Shown here in pieces: positions 33,988 through 42,856 of a stretch of 64,000 bases of DNA. The notes beneath the pieces are model-generated. The model was given only the letters and a program-made list of their open reading frames with translations. It was not told the DNA's origin and did no database searches. The stretch comes from an uncultured Clostridia bacterium (GTDB lineage: Bacteria; Bacillota; Clostridia; Saccharofermentanales; DTU023): the NCBI GenBank assembly GCA_946220865.1, contig CAMJYM010000007.1, positions 36,051-100,050 on the forward strand. Direction: 5' to 3'. Numbering within the stretch: the first letter of the stretch is position 1; every line of letters begins with the position of its first letter. The position numbers were made by a program, and so were the translations under genes.

Positions 33988-35175
33988 TTATTTGAGGTCT
34001 GCGGCGTAGCGGGTTACAAATTCGTATTTATCTCCTTTGATGGTGATAATGGCGGCTTCTTTGCCCTGAGGGTTATGGTCTTCCGGCGAGATCTTGATCT
34101 TACCAGTGATGCCCTGGACTTCAATGCCTTCCAGAGCTTTGGCAACGGCGCCAGACGTGATCTTACCCTTATTGTCCTCATTGACCTTTTCAATGGCTGC
34201 TTTCAGGGTGACGAAAGCGTCATGGCCCATGTAGGCGTTCAGCTGCAGCGGTTTATCCGGATAGGCATCATGGAACTGCTGCTTAAAAGCCTGAACATTT
34301 GGATCGTCTTCATTGAGGTGATGGACGATAAAGCAATTTTGCAGGTAGGGTCCGCCCATTTCCATGAGCTGATCCGAAGTCCAGCCATCGCCACCCATCA
34401 TGGTGGCTTTAATGCCGATTTCATCGGCCTGCTTGGCCGTCAGCGAAACCTCTTTGAAGAAGTAAGGCAGGAAGAGCAGATCCGGGTTCTTTTCCTTGAT
34501 TTTAGTGAGCTGGGCACGGAAGTCGACATCACCGGTCTTGAAGGCTTCTTCAGCGACGACTTCACCGCCGAGCTCCGTAAATGTCTTTTTGAAGTATTCG
34601 GAAAGCCCCTGTGAGTATTCGTCGGAAACATCAGAAAGAATGGCTGCTTTTTTAAGTCCCGCTTCCTTGAAAGCATACTGTGCAGCTACAGCGCCCTGAT
34701 AAGGGTCAATAAAGCAGACGCGGAAGTTATAGGGTTTAAGTTTCCCCTTATCCACCGTCACTTTCGGGTTGGTGGCAACTGTGGCGATATCCGCAACCTT
34801 GCCCTTTTCCAGAACAGAGGCAATGGGGATGGCCAGACCTGAAGCATTAGGGCCGAGGATAGCGACCACCTTATCGCTTGTGACCAGACGGTTCACAGCG
34901 TTCATGGCCTCTTCGGGCGTTCCTTTCGTATCGTAGGGAATGAATTCAACTTGCTTGCCTGCGATACCACCGTTGGCGTTAGCTTCATCAACCAACATCT
35001 TAATGGTATCTCTCTCACAGATGCCGAAAACCGACTGATCCCCCGTCAGAGAGCCGATCCAGCCAATCTTGATCTTGTCTCCAACTGGGTTTCCATCATC
35101 AGATGATGCACTGCACGCCGTCAACAGACCGAGACAAAAGCAGAGTGCAACCAGAATGGCCAGTGTCTTTTTCAT
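33988..35175 (-). CDS. livK: Branched-chain amino acid-binding lipoprotein
   Basis: A 395-residue periplasmic-binding-fold lipoprotein of the LivK/Leu-Ile-Val receptor type. The signal peptide ends in lipobox LLTAC. IKIGWIGSLTGDQSVFGI, GPNASGLAIPIASVLEKGKV and the DLLFLPYFFKEVSLTAKQA region are typical. GGGAGG lies before the ATG, and a sigma-A promoter sits ~75 bases upstream. First gene of the operon. Confidence 0.95.
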   Translation of the reverse strand: MKKTLAILVALCFCLGLLTACSASSDDGNPVGDKIKIGWIGSLTGDQSVFGICERDTIKMLVDEANANGGIAGKQVEFIPYDTKGTPEEAMNAVNRLVTSDKVVAILGPNASGLAIPIASVLEKGKVADIATVATNPKVTVDKGKLKPYNFRVCFIDPYQGAVAAQYAFKEAGLKKAAILSDVSDEYSQGLSEYFKKTFTELGGEVVAEEAFKTGDVDFRAQLTKIKEKNPDLLFLPYFFKEVSLTAKQADEIGIKATMMGGDGWTSDQLMEMGGPYLQNCFIVHHLNEDDPNVQAFKQQFHDAYPDKPLQLNAYMGHDAFVTLKAAIEKVNEDNKGKITSGAVAKALEGIEVQGITGKIKISPEDHNPQGKEAAIITIKGDKYEFVTRYAADLK

Positions 35176-35247
35176 AGCGGTTCCTCCCAACATATTTGAG
35201 CTTTGATCGATCCGCTTGTAAAAGAACGAACAAAGCCTCTTTAGAAA

Positions 35248-35276
35248 AGAGTAATAAAAATATGGAATAAAGTCAA
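35248..35276 (-). promoter_or_regulatory. Promoter of the liv operon
   Basis: On minus, -35 TTGACT (35271-35276), 17-base AT-rich spacer, -10 TACTCT (35248-35253). It is the only good match in the 260-base gap upstream of livK. Confidence 0.65.
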
Positions 35277-35437
35277 CATTTTTTGAATAAACATGGGCAC
35301 ATAGTCAAGGCGTAAAAGACCTTGTCACCCAAAGCAGTGATGTGTGGGCTCAGAACCGTTTATGCCGTAGCCATGATGGCTTGGCCATTTTGCGTGCCAA
35401 AGAATCATCAATTCCCACAAAACAGCGGGCCTGAACC

Positions 35438-36253
35438 TTAAGATGGAAGGTTTTTGCGACTGCTTCGGTTGTATATTTCCGCAATTTTGCGCTGAGTGCT
35501 GCGGTAATAGCTGCGATCAGAGAGGCTCAGCATGGAGAGATCCTGTGGATAAAAAAGGCGGCCGTGGTAAATATCCAGAAGGAAAGGCACGAGCAGCGTT
35601 TTAGAATCCAGACGGGAGAGCGTATTAACAACGCCTGCAGCCGAAGAAAGCATCTCTACGTCGTTTTCCATATCGCTCATGAGCAGAATCAGATTGCGCC
35701 GCACTGCGACATTTTTCCTGTCTTGGATGTAGTCTGCGGCTTCGCTGATCAGGCGATCTTCGATGAGCACGTTGAGGATGGGCCGGTAGAGTAAAATAAC
35801 CCGCTCGACACGGCCTCTCATGGAAGAAATTCCGGAACTTGCAGGCCGTTCGTAAACAATGCCGAAGGAGCGCCGCGACACTTCTCTTGCGCCTGTCGCG
35901 AGGAGCTGCTTTTCAAAACGTTTTAAGAGGGCCGAGGGTTCGGCGACGATGCCGTTATGGTTGCCCTGCAGACGATAACGGGCAATTTTACCCAGCTCAC
36001 GAACGCTTTCCGCATCGCCGGGGTCGTAGCGTTTGAGGAAATATTTACCAAAAATACTCTTGGCCCCCAAAATCAGCAGCCAGATGTAGAGGGCAAAAGC
36101 CAGGGGCAGGAGCAGACGCAGAAAACTCAGAGGACCCAGTCTCATGAAGAGCTGACGTCTTAGAAAAATAAAGATCAGCAGAGCCCCTGAAAAGCCAAGG
36201 ACAAAGATTTGTGAGAGGATAGATCTAATCGCCTGCCGCTTATTTTCTGACAT
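35438..36253 (-). CDS. Membrane protein with two N-terminal helices, unknown
   Basis: A 271-residue protein I cannot place in a family. Two hydrophobic helices (IFVLGFSGALLIFIFL and LLLPLAFALYIWLLILG) are followed by a ~190-residue cytosolic, helix-rich, positively charged domain. It is the last gene of the seven-gene operon starting at 42555, with a GGAGA site and only 6 bases between it and the AlaX-like gene. No catalytic motif was seen. Confidence 0.75.
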   Translation of the reverse strand: MSENKRQAIRSILSQIFVLGFSGALLIFIFLRRQLFMRLGPLSFLRLLLPLAFALYIWLLILGAKSIFGKYFLKRYDPGDAESVRELGKIARYRLQGNHNGIVAEPSALLKRFEKQLLATGAREVSRRSFGIVYERPASSGISSMRGRVERVILLYRPILNVLIEDRLISEAADYIQDRKNVAVRRNLILLMSDMENDVEMLSSAAGVVNTLSRLDSKTLLVPFLLDIYHGRLFYPQDLSMLSLSDRSYYRSTQRKIAEIYNRSSRKNLPS

Positions 36254-36259
36254 GGACGT

Positions 36260-37654
36260 TTATCTCCTTTCCAGAATCAGGCTTTTAAGGCCGGGAAGCG
36301 TGGTCTCAAAAAAGCTTCGAAGGGCTACAGGATCAGCCGTAAGCTCTCCCTGATAAAAGCCCCCGTGTCCGCCGCCGCGGAAAGCAAAGCCCTCCGTGAG
36401 ATTTTGCACCAGGCTCTGCAAATCCTCTTTTTCTGAGGCCAGGACCACTGTGTAATGCTGATTTTCTCCCGGCACAGAATCTTTGCCGCCATTCTGGTCT
36501 GCAGCCGCCTTCTCGCTTTTCCCGACTGCAGCGGCGGTCTCACCTTTCGCGATATTCCGGGCATCACCGCCTGCCTCTGCTTTCGCATTGTTTTCGACGG
36601 GAGCAGCTGTTTCGATTTTGTCGACTTTTGGGGTCCCCTCACTTTTTTTAACGTCTTCTTCCTCCCTGGGCAGGAGCAGAATAGCTACCCCTTCCAACCT
36701 CCGAGCAGCATATTTGGCGAGATTTTTAAATTTCTTTTTTTGAAAAGAGGGATCCAACCAGAGCAAGGATTGAACCGTAGCAGAAGATGTCAGGATGTCA
36801 GCTACAAGCTGGTCGCGCGTATCAACTAAGCTATTTAGTCTTTCGATCTCAAGGATAGGCTGCGCCATTTCCGGGAAAAATTCTCTGGGCTTAACGGAAT
36901 ATAGCCCAGCTATTTTTTGTGCCTGTTCCGCCAGCTTCTGGTAATCTCTGAGCGCCCGTGCGCCACAGAGAGCTGTGAGTCGCACGCCGCCCTTATAGTT
37001 TTCTGCACGCACGATTTTAATCAGTCCCACCTCTCCGCTATTGCGCAGATGAGTCCCGCAGCAGGCACAGCAATCGACACCGGGAACTGTAATCAGACGC
37101 ACTGCACCCTGTAGTTCTTTTTTGCTGCGGTAGTCGGTCACTGCAAGTTCTGCCTCATCCGGAAAAGTAATTTCCAAAGGGAGATTCTGAAAAACTGCCT
37201 GATTGGCCAAATCTTCGATTTTCTTAATCTGCTCGGCGGAAAGGGCTCGGTTAAAATCCAGGGTCATCTCTTCTTCGTTGATGTGGAAGCCAACATTGTC
37301 ACAGCCATACAGTTTATGGGCAATACCGGAAATCATGTGCTCGCCGCTGTGCTGCTGCATCAATTCAAAGCGCCTGGCAAAATCTATTTGCCCGTGCACC
37401 TTCTCTCCAGGTTTAAGGGCAGTCTCCGTAAGATGCGTAATCTCATCACCCTCATAACGGGTATCCAGAACCTTGACACCGCCCAGTACACCCCGGTCTC
37501 CGGGCTGACCTCCGCACTCCGGGTAAAAGGCCGTATCGTCCAGGACAATATGAAACTTCCCTTCCTGGTCCGGCCCCTCGCAGCGCAGGACTTCAGCCTC
37601 AAATTCCGAGCAATAGGGCTCTCGATAAAACAAAGCTTCAAAATTGATTTGCAT
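36260..37654 (-). CDS. AlaX-like alanyl-tRNA editing protein with DHHA1 domain
   Basis: A 464-residue free-standing homologue of the alanyl-tRNA synthetase editing half, which deacylates Ser- or Gly-tRNA(Ala). FYPECGGQPGDRG begins the AlaX fold; the zinc site is QQHSGEHMIS (HxxxH) with CACCGTHL (CxxxH). The C-terminal DHHA1 domain ends in FRGGGHGGFYQG, the Gly-rich motif. Between them, residues ~335-405, lies a low-complexity Lys/Glu/Ala-rich linker that seems expanded. It overlaps the preceding gene by the TGATG junction. Confidence 0.9.
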   Translation of the reverse strand: MQINFEALFYREPYCSEFEAEVLRCEGPDQEGKFHIVLDDTAFYPECGGQPGDRGVLGGVKVLDTRYEGDEITHLTETALKPGEKVHGQIDFARRFELMQQHSGEHMISGIAHKLYGCDNVGFHINEEEMTLDFNRALSAEQIKKIEDLANQAVFQNLPLEITFPDEAELAVTDYRSKKELQGAVRLITVPGVDCCACCGTHLRNSGEVGLIKIVRAENYKGGVRLTALCGARALRDYQKLAEQAQKIAGLYSVKPREFFPEMAQPILEIERLNSLVDTRDQLVADILTSSATVQSLLWLDPSFQKKKFKNLAKYAARRLEGVAILLLPREEEDVKKSEGTPKVDKIETAAPVENNAKAEAGGDARNIAKGETAAAVGKSEKAAADQNGGKDSVPGENQHYTVVLASEKEDLQSLVQNLTEGFAFRGGGHGGFYQGELTADPVALRSFFETTLPGLKSLILERR

Positions 37655-39894
37655 CAGTACTTTCCTTTCACTTCCAGACTGACGGCAGCCCCGGGCAAAA
37701 CGCTGTAAACCCCATTTCTCTTCAGCTTGCGCTGCTCCAGAAGAGAGCCATCAGCTGCAAATGAACAGAGTTCCGCCTCAGAGAGATCGCGGCCATCAAA
37801 GCCGACCAACCTGGAACTTTCGCCAAGGTTGAGCAGGATAATTTTCAGACGGTCCGGACCTTCAAAGGCGAAAGCGAGCAGGCCATCGTCAACTTTCTTC
37901 GCTTCGTCTTCACTCTTGAGCTCAAGGCGCTGAACATTCAAGGCAGAGCATTCTTCCAGGCCACTCACGGCAATAAGCCCCTGGAGCAGTTGCTCCGGCT
38001 TAAGCCCCGGCGCCCCATAATCCAGCAGACAGGCCGAGCTATCGCGCCCCAGACTGTAGATCATGGAGGCAAGGAATTCCGACATGCGCAGCCCCTCGTC
38101 GGGAACTTTGAGGCTGCGGATCAGCTCGGGACGTCCCAGGCCGCCGTGCAGGTTATCTCGAGGCAGTGTCTCGACCTGACGCAGCCCGAACTCAACAAAT
38201 TTTTCACTCTCTTTAATGGAGGAGGCCGCGCTAAAATCACCGGCGTGCATGTCAGCACTGGAGAGAACCAGCCCATCCTTGTACTTCATGCCATCGATGA
38301 AAACGAGTTGCTGACGAACCAGCTTAAATTCAGGCGTCTCGGTGATCGTGCGGATAGCCCATTCCGCAAAGGCGCGCAGATTCTGATCTCCACTCAGATC
38401 GGCCTCATCGGCAGAAAACTCCAGATAAATGCGCGGGAATAGATCCGACCAGCGGAGAGCTGTTCCGTCGGCAAGGCGTTTTTGCCCATATTCGCTGCTG
38501 GCTGAGCCAAAGAGGTATTGCATGAGGTGCTGCAGTTCGCTCTGCGTACAATAAGGGCCAATGCAGATCCAGGGCGAGGCATTGAGCTTTTCACAGATTT
38601 TTTCGACAGTCCCCAGGCCAAGCACGGCCGGGCATTTTTCATCATCAGCCAGGTTTGCGACCGGATAGGACTGCGGCTCTTTGAGCAGCCAGAATTCTTC
38701 TGGCAGCTGTCTTCCGCCCAGTGGCATAAAACCAAAGCGAAGCAGATCGGGGGTCGCGGGCTTGAGCTCTTCTGCAAGCTGATCAGCTTTGGAGGGCGAC
38801 TCCGCAGACCTCAGAATCACCCTGTCGAGGTAGATCGCCCCACTTCCCCTCCAGTCAAATCTGAGCTGCCACTCGGCAGTGCCGACACTGCCGCGGGGAA
38901 TGATGAAGGTCAGCGAATATTTGTGCCAGTCAGCGTCAAGGTGACGCCTGTAACTGTTGCCCGAGGTCTCCGCCAGGCTTCCCAGAGACACTTCAACCGT
39001 GTTCTCCGGATTTTCACTTTTGGCCCAGAAATCCAGCTGAAAGGCTGATTCGCCGTTCATGCTGCGCAGCGCCGTCTCGCGAAGACTCTGACTCAGGCGA
39101 AAAGCCCCTTCAGGAATCCCTTTATCTTCTCGCTCCTGTCCGCCATAAACTCCAAGAAGACGCAAATTCAGATTAGCGGCATTCTTAATTTTAGCCGTGG
39201 GAAGCCGCAGACATAGCGACGAGCGCCCACCATCCGGAGCGGCTTCTTCAAGGTCAAGAGAAGCCATCGCGGGTGCAGAGGCAAACCATTCACCCCTGAG
39301 TTCGGGATCCTCTTCAACAGAAGAACGGAGCGGCGCACGCAGCCTGGGGGCTGCCTTTTCCAGGAGCAGCAAATCTCCCGCTTTGATGGTCAGATCCTCA
39401 TTTTCCGGGTCAGACGGAAATTCCGCCAGACGTGCTTCAGCTTCATGACTGGCCTTCGTTTCAAGGGATAGAAGGGTACTCTCCAGTTTCAGCTTTTGTT
39501 CACCTCCGCGGCGGGAAACAACCTGCACGGAGGCGCCGCGGTAAAAATCATCCAGAGGAAGCGCAGCTATTGCTTCATCCGGGTCCGCCGGCTTGAGTCT
39601 GAGTTTGGAGCCGGAAACTTCTGTAATGACAAGCTGGCGACGGCTGATAAGGGGCTCAAAACTTCCGTTTTCAAGCAGATTACCGCTGGGAAAAGACGCA
39701 AAGTTTACACCGTTGCCCAAAATGACGCGGCGTGACCGGCTCTCACCGATCTTAAAGTGAACAGCTTCTTCACGGCCAATATCTCTTAACGCTGTTGCCA
39801 CGAGCAGGGCTGCAGGCAAAGCAACCAGAAGACAACAAAGGCCCAGGACCACAAAGCTGCGACGTTTAATGCGGACTTTGGGACGCCAGAACAT
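37654..39894 (-). CDS. Large exported protein, glycosidase-like fold suspected
   Basis: A 746-residue protein with one N-terminal membrane segment (SFVVLGLCCLLVALPAALLV) after a basic start, so exported and probably membrane-anchored. Residues ~60-350 are beta-rich and include two jelly-roll-like parts (NLLENGSFEP; AFQLDFWAKSENPENTVEVS). Residues ~370-650 are alpha/beta; ASPWICIGPYCTQSELQHLM and IYLEFSADEADLS recall the GH51-type TIM barrel, where IYLEFSADE would align with the YVELGNE acid/base motif but lacks the NE pair. A beta domain closes the chain. Catalytic activity is doubtful; the fold call is tentative. Confidence 0.5.
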   Translation of the reverse strand: MFWRPKVRIKRRSFVVLGLCCLLVALPAALLVATALRDIGREEAVHFKIGESRSRRVILGNGVNFASFPSGNLLENGSFEPLISRRQLVITEVSGSKLRLKPADPDEAIAALPLDDFYRGASVQVVSRRGGEQKLKLESTLLSLETKASHEAEARLAEFPSDPENEDLTIKAGDLLLLEKAAPRLRAPLRSSVEEDPELRGEWFASAPAMASLDLEEAAPDGGRSSLCLRLPTAKIKNAANLNLRLLGVYGGQEREDKGIPEGAFRLSQSLRETALRSMNGESAFQLDFWAKSENPENTVEVSLGSLAETSGNSYRRHLDADWHKYSLTFIIPRGSVGTAEWQLRFDWRGSGAIYLDRVILRSAESPSKADQLAEELKPATPDLLRFGFMPLGGRQLPEEFWLLKEPQSYPVANLADDEKCPAVLGLGTVEKICEKLNASPWICIGPYCTQSELQHLMQYLFGSASSEYGQKRLADGTALRWSDLFPRIYLEFSADEADLSGDQNLRAFAEWAIRTITETPEFKLVRQQLVFIDGMKYKDGLVLSSADMHAGDFSAASSIKESEKFVEFGLRQVETLPRDNLHGGLGRPELIRSLKVPDEGLRMSEFLASMIYSLGRDSSACLLDYGAPGLKPEQLLQGLIAVSGLEECSALNVQRLELKSEDEAKKVDDGLLAFAFEGPDRLKIILLNLGESSRLVGFDGRDLSEAELCSFAADGSLLEQRKLKRNGVYSVLPGAAVSLEVKGKY

Positions 39895-39895
39895 A

Positions 39896-40783
39896 TCAGA
39901 TATCCTGCTTCAGCTGTTGACGCCTGGCCTTGATGTCCTGCCAGACAAAAATGAGCGAAAGAAAGAGGGAGGCCTCGATCACGACTGTAAACACGCCTTG
40001 AACAAGCTGGCCTGCACTCTCCAGATAGCTCGAAAGGACGCCACCAAAGAGGTTAAAACAGCTGTGCATCAAAATGGGAACGAGAAAATTCCGACTCCGA
40101 ATATAGGCCCAGGCAAAAACCAGTCCTGGGATCAGAGCATAACTGGTCTGAACAAAATTGCCGTGAAAGAGCCCGAAGAGCAGAGCTTGCAGGAGGACAG
40201 CCAGGGCCACAGGCAGGGAGCGGCGGAAATGAGCCAGAGCAATGCCACGAAAGAGCAACTCCTCGGAAAGGGGAACCAGGAGGGCCGTCACTAAGATTTC
40301 CCAGAACAGCGGAAGGTTATCGCCTGTCAGGCTGGAGATCAGCTCATCATATTCTTCCAGTTGCACAGAGAAAAAAGGCACTTTATCAGAAAGGCCCTGC
40401 AGCAGCAACATCCAAAGATTAACCAGGCCAATGACGCCAAAGGCAGCGATGATCACACGAAGGATCTGTTGCCCCGAAAGCTGCTGTTTTTCCAGCACTC
40501 CGGGCAGTTTAGCCCGGTGGGAACGCAGATAGGAAGTGTAAATGGGAATAAGGATCAGCGCTGCGATAAAAGACATCGCGCTGACCTTGAGTGGATCAGC
40601 CACCATCTCGCCAAGTTGATCCTTCAGCAGATCAGGCTGAACGACCCCCTGAGCAGATTTCTGAAAAGACAGATAAAGGCTGACGGCAAGCATGCCGAAG
40701 GCCTGTGCCAAAATGTGCAGGCACATAAAAAGCAGAGGGATAAGGATGTCCGGAATCAGGGTTTTCTTCTCTTTTTCGTCCAT
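39896..40783 (-). CDS. CPBP-family intramembrane protease (CAAX/Abi type)
   Basis: A 295-residue protein with ~8 hydrophobic segments. The three CPBP motifs are clear: EELLFRG (Glu-Glu and Arg), ALLFGLFHGNF (F-x-x-x-H) and MHSCFNLFGG (H-x-x-x-N/D). These glutamate-type intramembrane proteases include Rce1-like and bacteriocin-self-immunity proteins. It sits between the DUF2156 gene and the large exported protein, with a 1-base gap to the latter. Substrate unknown. Confidence 0.92.
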   Translation of the reverse strand: MDEKEKKTLIPDILIPLLFMCLHILAQAFGMLAVSLYLSFQKSAQGVVQPDLLKDQLGEMVADPLKVSAMSFIAALILIPIYTSYLRSHRAKLPGVLEKQQLSGQQILRVIIAAFGVIGLVNLWMLLLQGLSDKVPFFSVQLEEYDELISSLTGDNLPLFWEILVTALLVPLSEELLFRGIALAHFRRSLPVALAVLLQALLFGLFHGNFVQTSYALIPGLVFAWAYIRSRNFLVPILMHSCFNLFGGVLSSYLESAGQLVQGVFTVVIEASLFLSLIFVWQDIKARRQQLKQDI

Positions 40784-40796
40784 CTTTTCTGCTCTC

Positions 40797-41708
40797 TCAC
40801 TTTCCTGTCATCTCATATTTTTTGATCAAGCGCTCGGGCAGATAGGATTCTTTCGCCTCTCTCAATCCCGCTATGCCCATATCCTCCTCGCGGTTGACCA
40901 TGGTCGCTTCCGGAAATTCTTCCGTCAGCACCAGTTTGTTGATCACCGCAAAAAGTCCTTCGTAATCATCACGGGCTTTTTCAAAATGCATGACTGCCCG
41001 GTCCTTATGAACCAGCGAGCCAAGGCCCAAAGCCCCGGCCTGGCCATCGACAAAGAGAATACCCCCGCGGACCTGCAGAAAATCCCAGGCGTCAAAGAGG
41101 GCCGCGATCGGCAGATAATCACTCTGATTGGGGTCCATACAGTCGATCTGCTTCTCTTCACACCAGTTGCTGACAAGTTTCAGGGCCGTCTCGCGGTCAT
41201 CCTTCTGGATACGGCGATATTCAAAAGCGGGATAATTGCGAACAAACTGGTTGATATGATTGCGCTTTCCACGGTAAGAATGACCCTTGAGAGTGCGCAG
41301 TTTTTCTGCGTCATAGAGGTAATCCGAAAGATCGTCGTCCTGAACCCAGACTGGCTGCAGGCCTGGAACCTGGTCATAGAGCGGGACATAGCTTTCATCA
41401 ATAAACATGGAGCACAGTGGCCAGCCCTCTTCCCGGAAAAGCAGGCGCATTTCTGCGACAATCGTGTTCAGTTTTTCCTGATTGAGTTGTCCCAGAGGCA
41501 GAGTAAAGTGCGGCTGGGTAAAAATTCCCCCGTCAGAAACGGGCACAAAGCAGTCCGCAATAATGGCATACCGATAATGGTAGCCGACATTCCAGGCAAT
41601 TCGGCTGTTGGGACAAGCATCGGCAAGTTCCGTTTCGCTCTCCTCATAGTACTTCGTGTAAAGTCCGGCATCTTCCCGGGTCAGTTCCCGGAGATCCTTA
41701 AAACGCAT
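40797..41708 (-). CDS. DUF2156 protein (GNAT-like, LPG-synthase C-domain type)
   Basis: A 303-residue protein of the DUF2156 type, the GNAT-like acyltransferase fold that forms the C-terminal domain of lysyl-phosphatidylglycerol synthases; stand-alone forms occur in clostridia. YLYDAEKLRTLKGHSYRGKR followed by NHINQFVRNY, and AVMHFEKARDDYEGLFAVIN are the conserved stretches. The ATG at 41708 has GGGAG upstream and overlaps the preceding gene by 11 bases. The substrate is unknown; aminoacyl transfer is possible by family relation. Confidence 0.88.
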   Translation of the reverse strand: MRFKDLRELTREDAGLYTKYYEESETELADACPNSRIAWNVGYHYRYAIIADCFVPVSDGGIFTQPHFTLPLGQLNQEKLNTIVAEMRLLFREEGWPLCSMFIDESYVPLYDQVPGLQPVWVQDDDLSDYLYDAEKLRTLKGHSYRGKRNHINQFVRNYPAFEYRRIQKDDRETALKLVSNWCEEKQIDCMDPNQSDYLPIAALFDAWDFLQVRGGILFVDGQAGALGLGSLVHKDRAVMHFEKARDDYEGLFAVINKLVLTEEFPEATMVNREEDMGIAGLREAKESYLPERLIKKYEMTGK

Positions 41709-42036
41709 TGCGCTCTCCCTCTTGCTTCGCGTTATAGTAGCGCTGATAAAAAAGCTCAAAGACAATCGCCAGTTCCCGCCTGCTGCGCAGCGATGAAAAG
41801 TAGCGGCTGCCATCTTTATCGCGATACGTGCGCATAATGACAATCTCTGCTTCATGTCTGCGGTCATCTTCCGAACGGACATTGTACATTACAGCGTATT
41901 CGCGTTTCTGAAACTCAAAAGTGTCAATCATGGACACGTAGTACTCGCGCCCATTGGCTTCATCCGTGAGCACAGAGAGGACTTCGTCCTCCTGAACTCT
42001 CTTTTTTAATTCTTTATCCTGCACAGCCGCAGCCAT
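41698..42036 (-). CDS. DUF1292-like protein
   Basis: A 112-residue acidic protein whose middle reads VLSVLTDEANGREYYVSMID, TFEFQKREYAVMYN, the DUF1292 pattern of a small beta-rich domain. Followed by an Arg-rich C-terminal helix. Function unknown. Its 3' end is coupled to the DUF2156 gene. It is shorter and less acidic than its neighbour at 42154. Confidence 0.75.
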   Translation of the reverse strand: MAAAVQDKELKKRVQEDEVLSVLTDEANGREYYVSMIDTFEFQKREYAVMYNVRSEDDRRHEAEIVIMRTYRDKDGSRYFSSLRSRRELAIVFELFYQRYYNAKQEGERNAF

Positions 42037-42153
42037 GAGCAGCTCCTTTAAAAAATGGCTGAAAAGAAGAAAAGCGGGCTTTATTTTTTCTCAGGAAAAA
42101 ATGCAGCTCCGCCCGGCTAAACAAATTTGGCCGTCAGGCGCGCGCCTGATCAG

Positions 42154-42555
42154 CTATTCTTCTTTACCTTCTTCATCTTCATCTTCGCCGTCTTCGTCTT
42201 CGTCATCGAAATATTCTTCGAGAAGGGCTTCATAGGCTTCGTAGACCGCGTCGCTGTGATCTTCATCCAGCGTTTCGATATAGGAGTCACCGTCTTCGCC
42301 TTCAACAATGCGCCCGATCACATATTCAGGATTCTCTTCGTCGAGGGTCACCAGGACGCAGTAATTCTCTCCTTCAAATTCAAATTCATCGGCATATTCA
42401 AAGCTGAATTTCTCGCCAGTTTCGGGGTCTTCGATCTCGATAATCGAATCCTCTTCGGTGAGCTCTTCATCGTGAAGATGGCCGCAGCAGCAGTCTTCTC
42501 CTTCGCCACAGGCGCAGTCATCTGCTGCCCGGAAACGTTTCATCCACTGGTTCAT
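42154..42555 (-). CDS. DUF1292 protein with Cys-rich segment
   Basis: A 133-residue very acidic DUF1292 protein. SIIEIEDPETGEKFSFEYAD, EFEFEGENYCVLVTLDEENP are family-typical; homologues are often near ireB and ruvX, which lie 2 kb away on the other strand. The N-terminal stretch CACGEGEDCCCGH, five cysteines and a histidine, could bind metal. The C-terminus is an Asp/Glu run of ~20 residues. The ATG at 42555 follows GGAGG; earlier in-frame ATGs lack a site. First gene of the seven-gene operon. Confidence 0.88.
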   Translation of the reverse strand: MNQWMKRFRAADDCACGEGEDCCCGHLHDEELTEEDSIIEIEDPETGEKFSFEYADEFEFEGENYCVLVTLDEENPEYVIGRIVEGEDGDSYIETLDEDHSDAVYEAYEALLEEYFDDEDEDGEDEDEEGKEE

Positions 42556-42742
42556 AAAAACCTCCGTCTGCACGCTCATTCTGAGCGGCCTGAACTCGTC
42601 TTGCCGGGGCAAAACTTCTGTGGCCATTATAACACAGGACTGAGTGCCAACCAGACAACCCGCTGCTTCACGTGTTAAAATAATTAAAGAAATAAAGCCT
42701 CAAGTTGAAGAGCCTGGATGCAGGCTGAAGAGGCTGAATGGC

Positions 42743-42780
42743 GACATGTTATGACGCCTTGTCAACATGTCCTTTTTTTT
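42743..42780 (+). terminator. Intrinsic terminator upstream of pepT
   Basis: Stem GACATGTT / AACATGTC with a 12-13-base loop, followed by C and eight T. There is no gene upstream on this strand, so it could be a leader attenuator of pepT or end an unseen small RNA. Confidence 0.7.
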
Positions 42781-42856
42781 CTGCGTGGCCTGGATAAATA
42801 CAAACAGCCGTCAAGGGGCCACGACCCTGATGGAAATAGAGTGCTAAGGAGTAACT

